From Polynucleobacter sp. IMCC 30228 (GTDB lineage Bacteria > Pseudomonadota > Gammaproteobacteria > Burkholderiales > Burkholderiaceae): a DNA stretch of 64,000 nucleotides. A program made the translations under genes and the position numbers. Below, one piece after another: positions 47,968 to 56,121 of this stretch. Each line of letters opens with the position of its first letter. The first letter of the stretch is position 1. The stretch lies in the NCBI RefSeq assembly GCF_021395205.1, contig NZ_JAJVCS010000001.1, forward strand, positions 310,001-374,000. Reading direction: 5' to 3'. The notes below the pieces were generated by a model that was not told where the DNA came from, ran no database searches, and was given only the letters and a program-made list of their open reading frames with translations.

Positions 47968-48005
47968 TGCATCAGCACAGCGGCCTAAAAACAGGTGAGC
48001 CATTT

Positions 48006-49016
48006 ATGAAGGTTATTTTTGCTGGCACACCTGAGTTTGCTGCGCAGTCATTACGGGCAATTTTGGCTGCTGGTCATCAAGTAGTGTTAGTGCTTACTCA
48101 GCCTGATAGGCCTGCTGGTAGGGGCATGTTAATGCAAGCAAGCCCCGTAAAGGTACTGGCTCTAGAACATGATATTCCGGTGCTGCAACCGCCCAGTTTA
48201 AAAATAAAGCCGGGTGAATTAGAAAACAATTCTTTAGTCCAAGCAGCGTTCGATGCTATCACTCAAACCGATTTCGATCTAATGGTAGTGGTTGCATATG
48301 GGTTGCTAATTCCCCCGGCCATTTTAGATTTAACCGAAGCCAATGGACGCTGGGGCTGCTTTAATGTGCACGCTTCTCTTTTGCCGCGTTGGCGCGGGGC
48401 AGCACCTATTCAGCGGGCAATCCAAGCGGGCGATAGGCAAACTGGTATCACGATTATGCGCATGGATGCAGGGCTTGATACCGGGGATCAGGTCGCGTTG
48501 CAAAAGACGCCCATCGCTGCTGATGAGACTAGCACCAGCTTGACCGATCGATTAGCCATTATGGGCGCACAATTAATAACCCAATGTTTAACAACGCTAC
48601 AAATGGGCCAGTCACTCAGGCGCATGCCTCAAGCAAACGAAGGCGTTAGCTATGCGCAAAAAATTCTCAAAGGTGAGGCTGTTGTAAATTGGTCTAAAAG
48701 TGCTAACGAAATTAATCGGCAGATTCGTGCGTTTAATCCCTTTCCTGGGGCTAGTACTCGGTTAAATGGTGAGGTGCTCAAAATTTGGCATTCACAAATA
48801 GCTAGCTATACGATGCCAAAGGAAGTGACTGCAGGCACTGCATTAGTTGGAGCAATTTTTTGTGGCCCCAATGGTGAGGTGTTGGTGAGGTGCGGGGAAG
48901 GCATGATTGAATTGCTTGAAGTACAAAAGCCGGGAAGAAATAAAATCAGTGCACGCATTTGGTTTTTAGCTTTAGAACAACATCCCCAGCAGCAGTTTCA
49001 TAACGAATCTTGTTAA
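48006..49016 (+). CDS. fmt: Methionyl-tRNA formyltransferase
   Basis: A 336-residue enzyme that formylates initiator Met-tRNA. It begins MKVIFAGTPEFAAQSL, and the active-site motif HASLLPRWRGAAPIQRA is intact. AGGTGAG precedes ATG 48006. The stop overlaps the rsmB ATG by one base. Confidence 0.97.
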   Translation: MKVIFAGTPEFAAQSLRAILAAGHQVVLVLTQPDRPAGRGMLMQASPVKVLALEHDIPVLQPPSLKIKPGELENNSLVQAAFDAITQTDFDLMVVVAYGLLIPPAILDLTEANGRWGCFNVHASLLPRWRGAAPIQRAIQAGDRQTGITIMRMDAGLDTGDQVALQKTPIAADETSTSLTDRLAIMGAQLITQCLTTLQMGQSLRRMPQANEGVSYAQKILKGEAVVNWSKSANEINRQIRAFNPFPGASTRLNGEVLKIWHSQIASYTMPKEVTAGTALVGAIFCGPNGEVLVRCGEGMIELLEVQKPGRNKISARIWFLALEQHPQQQFHNESC

Positions 49017-50344
49017 TGGGGCAGTTAAGGCAAACCCAACAAAGTATCGGCCTGGCAAAAGCCATTAGTTTGTCTGCTACCGCAATAGATGGGATCATGG
49101 CAGGCCAATCATTAACGCAAATTATTGAAGACTTACCCGCCCAAGAGCGACCCATTGTGCAAAGCCTCACATTCGAGACCTTGCGCCAGTGGCGGGGGGC
49201 GCATCAGCTAATTAAAGAATATGTGCCTAAAGCGCCCAGCCAGCGACTAGACCATCTTTTGAGCATCGCCATTGTGCTATTAATGCAGCGCCAGATAAAT
49301 ATGAAGCGGGGGTATCCTGCTCATACCGTGGTCGACGAAGCAGTGAAGGCGTGTGACGCCTCAGTTCAGACCAAGCACGCGAAGGGATTAGTGAACGCAG
49401 TATTACGAAAAATTAGCATGGCAATCACCGAGCTGGACCAAGGACCCAATAAGGTTGCCAAGATTGATGTAGGGGGCGGGTATCTACCGCCATGGTGGTT
49501 AGCCCAACTAAAGGCTAGCTACCCAAGTCAATGGAAACAACTCTGCTTTCATCAATCACAACACCCGCCGCTAAGTTTACGTATTAATTTAAGCAAAATT
49601 ACCCGCGTCGCTTATCTCGAACTATTGGCGCAGGCTGGCCTAGCTTATGAAGAAATTCCGCCTATTGCAGGCCATACCTTAGAAGGCGCACTTTCTTTGC
49701 AAGTACCACGTCCAGTGACAGAAATCCCTGGCTTTACAACTGGCTTAGTATCGGTTCAGGATGCGGGTGCACAGCTGGCAGGGCTCTTGTTAAATCTTCA
49801 GCCGGGCGAGCGGGTTTTAGATGCTTGCGCAGCACCTGGAGGAAAAACAGCGCATTTACTTGAAACTGCCAACATTAAGTTACTTAGCCTAGAAATAGAC
49901 CCACACCGCATTAGCAAAATTGCTAGCAATCTAGCCCGTTTGGGGCTAGCATCCGAAGCCCACCTTATTAAACAGGCAGATGCTGCTCTAAGCAATTGGT
50001 GGGATGGGCAATTATTTGATAAGGTCTTATTAGATGCCCCCTGTTCAGCCTCAGGAATTGTGCGGCGCCATCCGGACATTCCTTTTTTACGCCGAGAAAA
50101 CGATATTGCGCAACTACAACTAAGCCAACGTGCCTTACTAAACTCCTTATGGCAAGTATTAAGGCCTGGCGGTTTAATGTTGTATGTCACTTGCTCACTT
50201 TTTCCAGCCGAGGGAGAGGAGCAAGCTAGCTGGTTTGAAGCAAATTATGCCGATGCATTACGATTAGAGTCTATTGGCCAGCTTCTGCCGGCCAAAACGC
50301 ACGATGGCTTTTACTATGCTCTATTTAAAAAGAATGGTTCATGA
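49016..50344 (+). CDS. rsmB: 16S rRNA (cytosine967-C5)-methyltransferase RsmB
   Basis: A 442-residue enzyme with an N-terminal NusB-like domain and a C-terminal methyltransferase domain. SAM motif is DACAAPGGKTAHLLE, and the catalytic cysteines lie in LLDAPCSASGIVRRHPDI and YVTCSLFPAEGE. ATG 49016 overlaps the fmt stop (TAATG). Confidence 0.96.
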   Translation: MGQLRQTQQSIGLAKAISLSATAIDGIMAGQSLTQIIEDLPAQERPIVQSLTFETLRQWRGAHQLIKEYVPKAPSQRLDHLLSIAIVLLMQRQINMKRGYPAHTVVDEAVKACDASVQTKHAKGLVNAVLRKISMAITELDQGPNKVAKIDVGGGYLPPWWLAQLKASYPSQWKQLCFHQSQHPPLSLRINLSKITRVAYLELLAQAGLAYEEIPPIAGHTLEGALSLQVPRPVTEIPGFTTGLVSVQDAGAQLAGLLLNLQPGERVLDACAAPGGKTAHLLETANIKLLSLEIDPHRISKIASNLARLGLASEAHLIKQADAALSNWWDGQLFDKVLLDAPCSASGIVRRHPDIPFLRRENDIAQLQLSQRALLNSLWQVLRPGGLMLYVTCSLFPAEGEEQASWFEANYADALRLESIGQLLPAKTHDGFYYALFKKNGS

Positions 50345-50925
50345 CGCGGCGACTTAACAATTGGATCTTGTATTTAATTTTAGGCTTAGGTTTAGGGCTG
50401 AGCCCATTAATCTATGCCGAAGGAATTAAAGTTAAGGCAGCAGAAATTGAACGGGTTGACACCGACTGGCTGTTAAACGCCGTTTTTAATATTGAGCTAT
50501 CGCCCGGGTTAGAGGATGCTTTACAAAAAGGTTTGGTTTTAACATTTCAAACTGAGTTTGAACTAACTCGGGGGCGTTGGTATTGGTTTGATGAAAGACC
50601 CTCACAGGTGACGCGACAAACGCGGGTTTCTTACCAGCCTCTCACCAAGCAATATCGAATCTCTACGGAGGGTTTTAGTTTCTCTGTAGCAACTATGCGT
50701 GAGGCCCTACAGGCAGCCGGTACGATCGGGGGTTGGCGCGTTATTGAGCGCGCCAATATTGATTTGGGTAAAACCTATATTGCGGCATTGCGCATGACCC
50801 TAGATTTAAGTAAGCTACCCAAACCATTTCAAGTTAATGCGTTAAATAATCGCGACTGGAATGTTTCAAGCGATTGGTTGCGTTTTCCATTCTCACCCAG
50901 TTTCCAGAACGTCATCGCGCAATGA
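50341..50925 (+). CDS. DUF4390 exported protein
   Basis: A 194-residue protein with a signal peptide (hydrophobic to about 25, ending near YAEG). The mature part has the DUF4390 pattern: DWLLNAVFNIELSPGLEDALQKGL, RGRWYWFDE-like and RISTEGFSFSVATMREAL. The role is unknown. The ATGA overlap with rsmB and with ntrY indicates translational coupling in rsmB-DUF4390-ntrY-ntrX, a betaproteobacterial arrangement. Confidence 0.88.
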   Translation: MTRRLNNWILYLILGLGLGLSPLIYAEGIKVKAAEIERVDTDWLLNAVFNIELSPGLEDALQKGLVLTFQTEFELTRGRWYWFDERPSQVTRQTRVSYQPLTKQYRISTEGFSFSVATMREALQAAGTIGGWRVIERANIDLGKTYIAALRMTLDLSKLPKPFQVNALNNRDWNVSSDWLRFPFSPSFQNVIAQ

Positions 50926-53243
50926 TAAGTAGCCCTATTCCTGCCCGTTGGAGCGCTGCGCTAGCAAGGGAGGGCTGGAAACGACGCGCCCTACCTATAG
51001 CCGTAACCGCTTCTGGATTTTTGGCTTTAGTGTTATTAATATTACTTTCAGTTGCTTCATCCAACACCGCATTTTTCGATAACAATTTTATTTGGCTCTA
51101 TAGTGCCAACGTTGTTGTTGGACTTTGTTTGTTAACGATCATTTTGGTGCTGGGCGCAGTGATAGCGGTACGCTGGAAAGAGCGCCGTTTTGGCGCGCGC
51201 TTGGTGGCTAAATTAGCCATGATTTTTGCTTTAGTCGGAGTGGTGCCAGGTTTAATTTTGTATGGTGTTTCTTGGCAGTTTGTCTCGCGTAGTATTGAAA
51301 CATGGTTTGATGTCAAAGTTGAAACAGCGCTTGGAGCTGCGCTTGAGTTAGGGCGCACTACCTTGGATGCCTCTTTACAAGAATTGCAAGATGATGGTAG
51401 CAATATCGCTGAACAATTGACGCGCCTGCCAAATAATGCCAGCGCTGCCGAATTAACACTTATATTATCGCGGCTACGCGCCCAAACTAATACTCAAGAA
51501 TTAGCAATTTTTAATACTCGGCAGCAGCTAATTGCGATTGCTATTTCTGGTAGCAATATTCAGGAAGCCCCGCCTCCCTCAGCGAGTTTATTGGCACAGG
51601 CTAATAAATTAAAAGGAACTGGCACCATTGATGAGCGTATTGAGGGGGATGGTTCCCAAAGTTATTTTTTACGTGCAGTAGTCCCGATAAGTCAGGGCAG
51701 AGTGACCTCAGCAGCTGGCAACTTTGGGATCAGCCCACAAGGCCTTCGAGAGGCTAGGTATTTGCAATTAGTTAAGCAGGTTCCTCCTAGTGTCACTAAA
51801 AATACCCTGGCAATTCAAACTGCATACAGCGATTATCAGGAAAAGGCTTTAGGGCGCACTGGCTTACGCAAAATGTATATTGGTACCTTAACCTTAACCC
51901 TATTTTTTGCCCTGTTTGTCGCAGTAAGCCTTGCGTTATTGTTGGGCGGAGAATTGGCTAAACCCCTATTAATGCTTTTGCGGGGGACAGAGGCAGTTGC
52001 ACAAGGCGATTTATCGCCCAAGCCTGAGTTAGATACAGGCGACGAGCTAGGCATGTTAACGCGTCAATTTAATATGATGACCAAACAAATTGCCGATGCA
52101 CGCACAGCGCAAGAAGAATCCAAATCATTTTTACAGTCGATTTTAGATAGTCTTACTGCGGGGGTATGTATCTTTGATCAGCAATATCGTTTGGTTTCCA
52201 GTAACCCAGGCGCCGATCGTATTTTTGGGACCGAATTAGCGCCAATGCGGGGCCAACAAATCAACGCTTTTCCCTTGTTAGGAGAGTTTGATGCTGCCAT
52301 TCGCGAAGGCTTTGCAACTTTGCATATGGCAATTTCAGGTGAAGCAAGCCAAGCCAACCATAAAAAACCTAGCGCCACCATATGGCAGAAGCAAATTCGG
52401 CTACATGCGATAAATGAGTATGAAAATGAAGTTGGTGTAACGCTTTTTGTGCGCGGCACCGAGTTAAGTCATGAATTGCGCTTGATTGTTTTTGATGATA
52501 TTACTGATGTCGTTACGGCCCAGCGCTCCATTGCTTGGGGCGAAGTAGCACGGAGACTAGCGCACGAAATAAAAAATCCTTTGACACCAATTCAATTGTC
52601 TGCCGAGCGTTTGCAACAGAAATTAACGGGCGCAGTAACCCCCGAGTTGGAAGAAATGATGAAGCGTAATACCGCAACTATTATTGGTCAAGTGCAAGCA
52701 ATGAAGCAAATGGTCAATGAGTTTCGTGATTTTGCAAAAACCCCATTGCCACAATTACGACCTGTTTCGCTGAATGCCTTAATACAGGAAATTTTGGGCT
52801 TATACGAAGGCAGCCCAATGGAGGTTCAGCTTGACCCCAAATGCCCAGACATTTTGGGTGACCCCACTCAACTGCGGCAGGTTATTCATAACTTACTCCA
52901 AAATGCCCAAGATGCTACGCTTGAAGGTAAAGACCATACCGCTTTGGTGGAAGTAAGGACTAGTGTTGTACCTTATGGGATTGGGGCCCATCCCCAACAA
53001 AATGCAGTACGTCTCACAATAAGTGACTCAGGCTGCGGATTTCCAGCTAAGATATTGGCAAGGGCGTTTGAGCCCTATGTTACAACCAAGAGTAAGGGAA
53101 CAGGTTTGGGCTTAGCGGTGGTAAAAAAAATCATTGATGATCATGGCGCCAAAATTGAGATTCAGAATCGTTTACAAGGCGAAATACTGATTGGAGCCAA
53201 AGTTGCCATTGTATTTATGAACCTTGCAAAAGAGCCCGCTTAA
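50922..53243 (+). CDS. ntrY: Sensor histidine kinase NtrY
   Basis: A 773-residue membrane kinase. Membrane helices lie near 28-48, 62-85 and 100-120, then a periplasmic sensor (about 130-320), a helix near 325-345, HAMP (LLRGTEAVAQGDLSPKPE), a PAS domain (SFLQSILDSLTAGVCIF), HisKA with phospho-His in RLAHEIKNPLTPIQ, and an HATPase with G boxes DSGCGF and GTGLGLAVVK. ATG 50922 overlaps the previous stop as ATGA. It probably senses nitrogen or redox state. Confidence 0.92.
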   Translation: MISSPIPARWSAALAREGWKRRALPIAVTASGFLALVLLILLSVASSNTAFFDNNFIWLYSANVVVGLCLLTIILVLGAVIAVRWKERRFGARLVAKLAMIFALVGVVPGLILYGVSWQFVSRSIETWFDVKVETALGAALELGRTTLDASLQELQDDGSNIAEQLTRLPNNASAAELTLILSRLRAQTNTQELAIFNTRQQLIAIAISGSNIQEAPPPSASLLAQANKLKGTGTIDERIEGDGSQSYFLRAVVPISQGRVTSAAGNFGISPQGLREARYLQLVKQVPPSVTKNTLAIQTAYSDYQEKALGRTGLRKMYIGTLTLTLFFALFVAVSLALLLGGELAKPLLMLLRGTEAVAQGDLSPKPELDTGDELGMLTRQFNMMTKQIADARTAQEESKSFLQSILDSLTAGVCIFDQQYRLVSSNPGADRIFGTELAPMRGQQINAFPLLGEFDAAIREGFATLHMAISGEASQANHKKPSATIWQKQIRLHAINEYENEVGVTLFVRGTELSHELRLIVFDDITDVVTAQRSIAWGEVARRLAHEIKNPLTPIQLSAERLQQKLTGAVTPELEEMMKRNTATIIGQVQAMKQMVNEFRDFAKTPLPQLRPVSLNALIQEILGLYEGSPMEVQLDPKCPDILGDPTQLRQVIHNLLQNAQDATLEGKDHTALVEVRTSVVPYGIGAHPQQNAVRLTISDSGCGFPAKILARAFEPYVTTKSKGTGLGLAVVKKIIDDHGAKIEIQNRLQGEILIGAKVAIVFMNLAKEPA

Positions 53244-53244
53244 T

Positions 53245-53937
53245 ATGGCAAATATTTTAGTTGTTGACGATGAAATGGGTATAAGAGAATTACTCAATGA
53301 AATTTTGAGTGATGAAGGCCATACCGTTTATTCTGCAGAAAGTGCCATTCAGGCGCGTACGATTCGTGAGCAAATGCGGCCCGATTTGGTCTTGCTCGAT
53401 ATTTGGATGCCTGATACCGACGGCATTACATTGCTAAAAGAGTGGTCAAAGAGTGGCCAGCTCACCATGCCAGTGGTGATGATGTCGGGGCATGCCACGA
53501 TCGATACCGCCGTAGAGGCAACCCGCATAGGGGCAATGAATTTTTTAGAAAAGCCGATTGCTTTGCAAAAATTACTGAAGACGGTAAATAAGGCATTAGA
53601 AAAATCGCTGAAAAGACCCGAACCAGAAGATGCTTTGGCCGCAAATGGCGCATATTCCCCGGGCCAACTTAAAACTGGTGTAGCGCTCGATGCCGCGGCC
53701 ATCGCCAAGAGCGGCCAGCCTGAATTAGAGTTAATTAGCGGCATTGCAAAAAGTTATTTTGATTTACCTTTGCGTGAGGCCAGAGACCTATTTGAAAAGG
53801 CCTACTTTGAAAATCAAATGCAAATAATGGGCGGGAGTATGACGAAAATTTCTGAATTTACGGGTCTCGAACGGACACACCTTTACCGTAAACTCAAAGC
53901 ACTAGGGATAGACACCTCAAGAAATAAGGGCGATTGA
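53245..53937 (+). CDS. NtrX-like response regulator lacking the AAA+ domain
   Basis: A 230-residue regulator. The receiver domain starts ILVVDDEMGIRELL, with phospho-Asp52 (LLDIWMPD), and FLEKPI at the expected Lys. A linker follows, then a C-terminal Fis-type helix-turn-helix (MTKISEFTGLERTHLYRKLKALGI). NtrX normally has a sigma-54 AAA+ domain between these; it is absent and no frame break is seen. It pairs with ntrY (1-bp gap). Its last bases contain the tRNA-Phe promoter. Confidence 0.88.
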   Translation: MANILVVDDEMGIRELLNEILSDEGHTVYSAESAIQARTIREQMRPDLVLLDIWMPDTDGITLLKEWSKSGQLTMPVVMMSGHATIDTAVEATRIGAMNFLEKPIALQKLLKTVNKALEKSLKRPEPEDALAANGAYSPGQLKTGVALDAAAIAKSGQPELELISGIAKSYFDLPLREARDLFEKAYFENQMQIMGGSMTKISEFTGLERTHLYRKLKALGIDTSRNKGD

Positions 53938-53939
53938 TT

Positions 53940-53945
53940 TATAAT
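53940..53945 (+). promoter_or_regulatory. -10 element of tRNA-Phe
   Basis: A perfect TATAAT ends 10 bp before the tRNA-Phe 5' end. No good -35 lies at 16-18 bp. The ntrX stop codon lies immediately upstream. Confidence 0.45.
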
Positions 53946-53955
53946 TGCGAGTCTT

Positions 53956-54031
<76 letters not shown>

Positions 54032-54041
54032 AGATTTAAAT

Positions 54042-54073
54042 AATGCCCTGCTTCGTGCGGGGCATTTTCTTTT
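54042..54073 (+). terminator. tRNA-Phe intrinsic terminator
   Basis: A ten-base-pair stem AATGCCCTGC/GCGGGGCATT with loop TTCGT is followed by TTCTTTTG. The same hairpin with a few changes follows the repeat copy at 54971. Confidence 0.9.
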
Positions 54074-54108
54074 GTGCGTTCAGCCCTGTTTGTATATAAT
54101 GTATACAA
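54072..54108 (+). promoter_or_regulatory. Promoter and operator of the first TA module
   Basis: TTGTGC (54072-54077), a 17-bp spacer and TATAAT (54095-54100) precede the antitoxin gene. A 7-bp inverted repeat TTGTATA-N5-TATACAA (54090-54108) covers the -10, as expected for an autorepressor of the ribbon-helix-helix type. Confidence 0.6.
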
Positions 54109-54131
54109 AGTATTCTTTGGGGTGAAAGATT

Positions 54132-54368
54132 ATGGAAACTTCGGTTTTAACCATACGGGTTAGCAACAAAACAAAGTCAATGCTAGATAAATTGGCAGGG
54201 GCCACTCAACGCACAAAATCTTTTTTAGCTTCAGAGGCGATAGAGCGCTATTTAGAAGTTGAGGCCTGGCAGGTTAATGAAATTAAGGGCGCCTTAAAAG
54301 AGGCTGACAACCAAGACTTCATTTCAGAGAAAGAGTTTGCTAAGTTAGTGAAAAAGCATGCAGGTTAA
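54132..54368 (+). CDS. Ribbon-helix-helix antitoxin (CopG/ParD-like)
   Basis: A 78-residue DNA-binding antitoxin. The N-terminal RHH (SVLTIRVSNKTKSMLDKLAG and TKSFLASEAIERYL) is clear. The C-terminal part (about 50-78) would bind the toxin. GGTGAAAG precedes ATG 54132. It overlaps the toxin gene by 11 bp. It is the first gene after tRNA-Phe. Confidence 0.88.
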   Translation: METSVLTIRVSNKTKSMLDKLAGATQRTKSFLASEAIERYLEVEAWQVNEIKGALKEADNQDFISEKEFAKLVKKHAG

Positions 54369-54642
54369 GTGGTTACGTAATGCCGCCAAAAACCTAAATG
54401 ACGCTACAGAGTATATTGCGGACGATAACCCTAAAGTAGCTAGAGAATTTTTAATTCATACCATTGAAAGTGTTAATAAATTAGCTCAATATCCAGAGCT
54501 TGGGAGAGCCGGCAGAGTCCCAGGAACTAGGGAGTTGGTTATTTTTGGATATCCGTATATTGTCCCGTACCGTATAAAGGACGGAAATGTGGAAATATTG
54601 CGAGTATTTCACACGTCAAGAATGTGGCCTAAAAAACTTTAA
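54358..54642 (+). CDS. RelE/ParE family toxin
   Basis: A 94-residue toxin of the RelE/ParE superfamily. The start VKWLRNAAKNLNDATEYIA, the middle YPELGRAGRVPGTRELVIFGYPYIVPYRI and the end EILRVFHTSRMWP are typical ParE. ParE inhibits gyrase while RelE cuts mRNA; the sequence favours ParE. It is encoded 3' of its antitoxin. Confidence 0.9.
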   Translation: MQVKWLRNAAKNLNDATEYIADDNPKVAREFLIHTIESVNKLAQYPELGRAGRVPGTRELVIFGYPYIVPYRIKDGNVEILRVFHTSRMWPKKL

Positions 54643-54693
54643 ATTACATTTAGTAGAGATTAATAGTGATAGCTTATTAAAAAGGTGATGAAG

Positions 54694-54903
54694 ATGCGTA
54701 AAGAATATGATTTCTCAAAAGCCCGTAAAAATCCATATGCTTCCATGCTCAAGAAGCCCATAACCATTAGATTGGATGAGGATTCAGTGAGCTACTTCAA
54801 ATCTGTATCAGAAGAGGTGGGCATTCCGTATCAAAGCCTCATTAATCTTTATTTGAGAGATTGCGCCGCTTCGCATAAGAAATTGAACCTTAGCTGGAAG
54901 TAG
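54694..54903 (+). CDS. Orphan BrnA-type (CopG) antitoxin
   Basis: A 69-residue protein with an RHH core PITIRLDEDSVSYFKSVSEE and the family end IPYQSLINLYLRDCA, which I recognise as BrnA-like. BrnA normally follows a BrnT toxin; none is present here. AAAGG lies 8 bases before ATG 54694; GTG 54685 and ATG 54688 are alternatives. The stop abuts the next cassette repeat. Confidence 0.78.
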   Translation: MRKEYDFSKARKNPYASMLKKPITIRLDEDSVSYFKSVSEEVGIPYQSLINLYLRDCAASHKKLNLSWK

Positions 54904-55003
54904 TCTAGATGTAGGATGAGAATCTCCTGAGGCCCTAGTCGATTCCGCATCGGGACACCAACATTTAAATAATGCCCTGCTTTATGCGGGGTATTTTATT
55001 TTG
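54904..55003 (+). repeat. tRNA-Phe-tail cassette repeat, copy 2
   Basis: The part GTCGATTCCGCATCGGGACACCA (here from 54939) resembles the tRNA-Phe T arm and acceptor end with CCA. The sequence ATTTAAATAATGCCCTGC and its hairpin follow, like the tRNA terminator. Upstream, TCTAGATGTAGGAT and AGGCCCTAG are shared with copies 3 and 4. The similarity to tRNA-Phe plus terminator runs for about 65 bp. Confidence 0.85.
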
Positions 55004-55021
55004 GTCGGGTGGATGAGCCTT

Positions 55022-55333
55022 TTAGACTAAATGAAGCTCAACCCTCTTGCCCAAGGCCGCCGCATACTTTCTTAGGGTAGTTAGGCTTGGGGAATGTTTG
55101 CCGGTAGCCAGAGAGCTTTCTAATCTAGCAATAGCTGGGGTTTGCGTTCCCATCTTTTTTGCCACTTGAGCTTGCGTTAATCCAGCCTCTTTCCTTGCCG
55201 TAAGAATCTCATCAAGAATAGCAAATTCAGTGCGATCAAGTTCTTTGACTGCGGCTTTGACAGCGGGCTTTTTAAGCATTTTGCTTATCATTTGTTTATG
55301 GGTAAGCATTTTTGTTTTCTTCTGCGTTGTCAT
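55022..55333 (-). CDS. XRE-family antitoxin (HigA-like)
   Basis: A 103-residue antitoxin with a helix-turn-helix (AGLTQAQVAKKMGTQTPAIARLES) near the middle and the family end TLRKYAAALGKRVELHLV. ATG 55333 overlaps the toxin stop as ATGA, so translation is coupled. Toxin-first order is that of HigBA. The whole module is on the minus strand, opposite to the repeats. Confidence 0.9.
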   Translation of the reverse strand: MTTQKKTKMLTHKQMISKMLKKPAVKAAVKELDRTEFAILDEILTARKEAGLTQAQVAKKMGTQTPAIARLESSLATGKHSPSLTTLRKYAAALGKRVELHLV

Positions 55334-55653
55334 TTTTCCCACTCCTTCATACGTGCTTTCGCAATCTTTAATTCTTTCTCAGGCGTCTTTTGAGTCTTCT
55401 TGATAAAGCTATGGAGCATCACTATTTCTTTCTCCACCATCGTACAAAAGAAAACTCGGGCAATACCTTCAGCACCTTTAAGTCTTAATTCAAATAAGCC
55501 GCCGCCAAATGAATCCGTATGAGGCAAGCCTAAATTCGGCCCATGCTCAATCATTCGGGCGGTCAATCCAATATAGCGAGCTTGAAGCGTTACAGGTAAA
55601 TTCATGATGTCTTCTTGAACTTGTTCGCTGTAATAAAAGATGGAATAGCTCAT
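55330..55653 (-). CDS. RelE-superfamily toxin (HigB-like, Gp49 type)
   Basis: A 107-residue toxin of the phage-derived Gp49/HigB type. Typical segments are VQEDIMNLPVTLQARYIGL, FELRLKGAEGIARVFFCTM and MLHSFIKKTQKTPEKELKIAKARMKEW. Related proteins cleave mRNA on the ribosome. It precedes its antitoxin. A 22-bp palindrome sits 6 bp upstream of its start. Confidence 0.9.
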   Translation of the reverse strand: MSYSIFYYSEQVQEDIMNLPVTLQARYIGLTARMIEHGPNLGLPHTDSFGGGLFELRLKGAEGIARVFFCTMVEKEIVMLHSFIKKTQKTPEKELKIAKARMKEWEK

Positions 55654-55659
55654 CCAAGT

Positions 55660-55681
55660 ATATTAACAAATTTGTTAATAT
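55660..55681. promoter_or_regulatory. Palindromic operator of the HigBA-type module
   Basis: A perfect 22-bp palindrome whose inner 20 bp read TATTAACAAATTTGTTAATA. It lies directly upstream of the toxin start and is the likely site of autorepression by the XRE antitoxin. Confidence 0.7.
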
Positions 55682-55710
55682 TGAGCAAGAGAAAATTGTC
55701 TTTTAAAACG

Positions 55711-55808
55711 ATAGTCTAGAAATAGGATCAACCATCCTAGGCCCTGGACGCTTCCGCCCCGGGCCACCAAGAATGTAAATAGCCCACTTGCTGGGCTATT
55801 TTCTTTTG
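55711..55808 (+). repeat. tRNA-Phe-tail cassette repeat, copy 3
   Basis: Contains TTCCGCCCCGGGCCACCAAG (55752-55771), an exact match to the tRNA-Phe 3' end and CCA. An anticodon-arm-like hairpin AGGAT-CAACC-ATCCT lies upstream, and a different terminator, AATAGCCCA/TGGGCTATT then TTCTTTT, lies downstream. TAGTCTAGA at the left edge is shared with copy 2. Confidence 0.88.
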
Positions 55809-55830
55809 GGCTGGCGGGTAGAATAATCAC

Positions 55831-55859
55831 TTGACAAAACGTACGCTTTTACGTACTAT
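55831..55859 (+). promoter_or_regulatory. yefM promoter with paired GTAC operators
   Basis: Perfect TTGACA (55831-55836), a 17-bp spacer and TACTAT (55854-55859). The spacer and -10 carry ACGTAC twice (55839-55844 and 55851-55856), 12 bp apart. This matches the two-site geometry known for the E. coli yefM operator, whose hexamers are TGTACA 12 bp apart centre to centre. Confidence 0.7.
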
Positions 55860-55878
55860 ATTGCAAAGGAGCGAAATC

Positions 55879-56121
55879 ATGACTACATTAACCGCAAGTG
55901 AAGCTCGAGCAGATCTCTACCGCTTGATTGATCAGACGGCAGAGTCACACAAGCCAGTACTCATCTCTGGTAAGCGGGCAAATGCTGTTTTAGTTTCTGA
56001 AGAAGATTGGAGTGCCATTCAGGAGACGCTTTATCTATTGGCCATTCCAGGAATGCGTGAGTCAATTAAAGACGCTATGGCTGAGCCTATTACTAAAAGT
56101 AAAAGGGCGTTGAAGTGGTGA
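55879..56121 (+). CDS. yefM: YefM/Phd-family antitoxin
   Basis: An 80-residue antitoxin. It begins MTTLTASEARADLYRLIDQT and has KPVLISGKRANAVLVSEEDW, both typical of YefM. AGGAG (55866-55870) is 8 bases before ATG 55879; the longer frame from 55831 starts inside the promoter and is rejected. Its stop overlaps the toxin start. Confidence 0.93.
   Translation: MTTLTASEARADLYRLIDQTAESHKPVLISGKRANAVLVSEEDWSAIQETLYLLAIPGMRESIKDAMAEPITKSKRALKW

Noticed and set aside
47844..48005. Long N-terminal extension of Fmt into def
   Set aside because: The Fmt N-terminus MKVIFAGTPEF begins at 48006 with a good ribosome-binding site.
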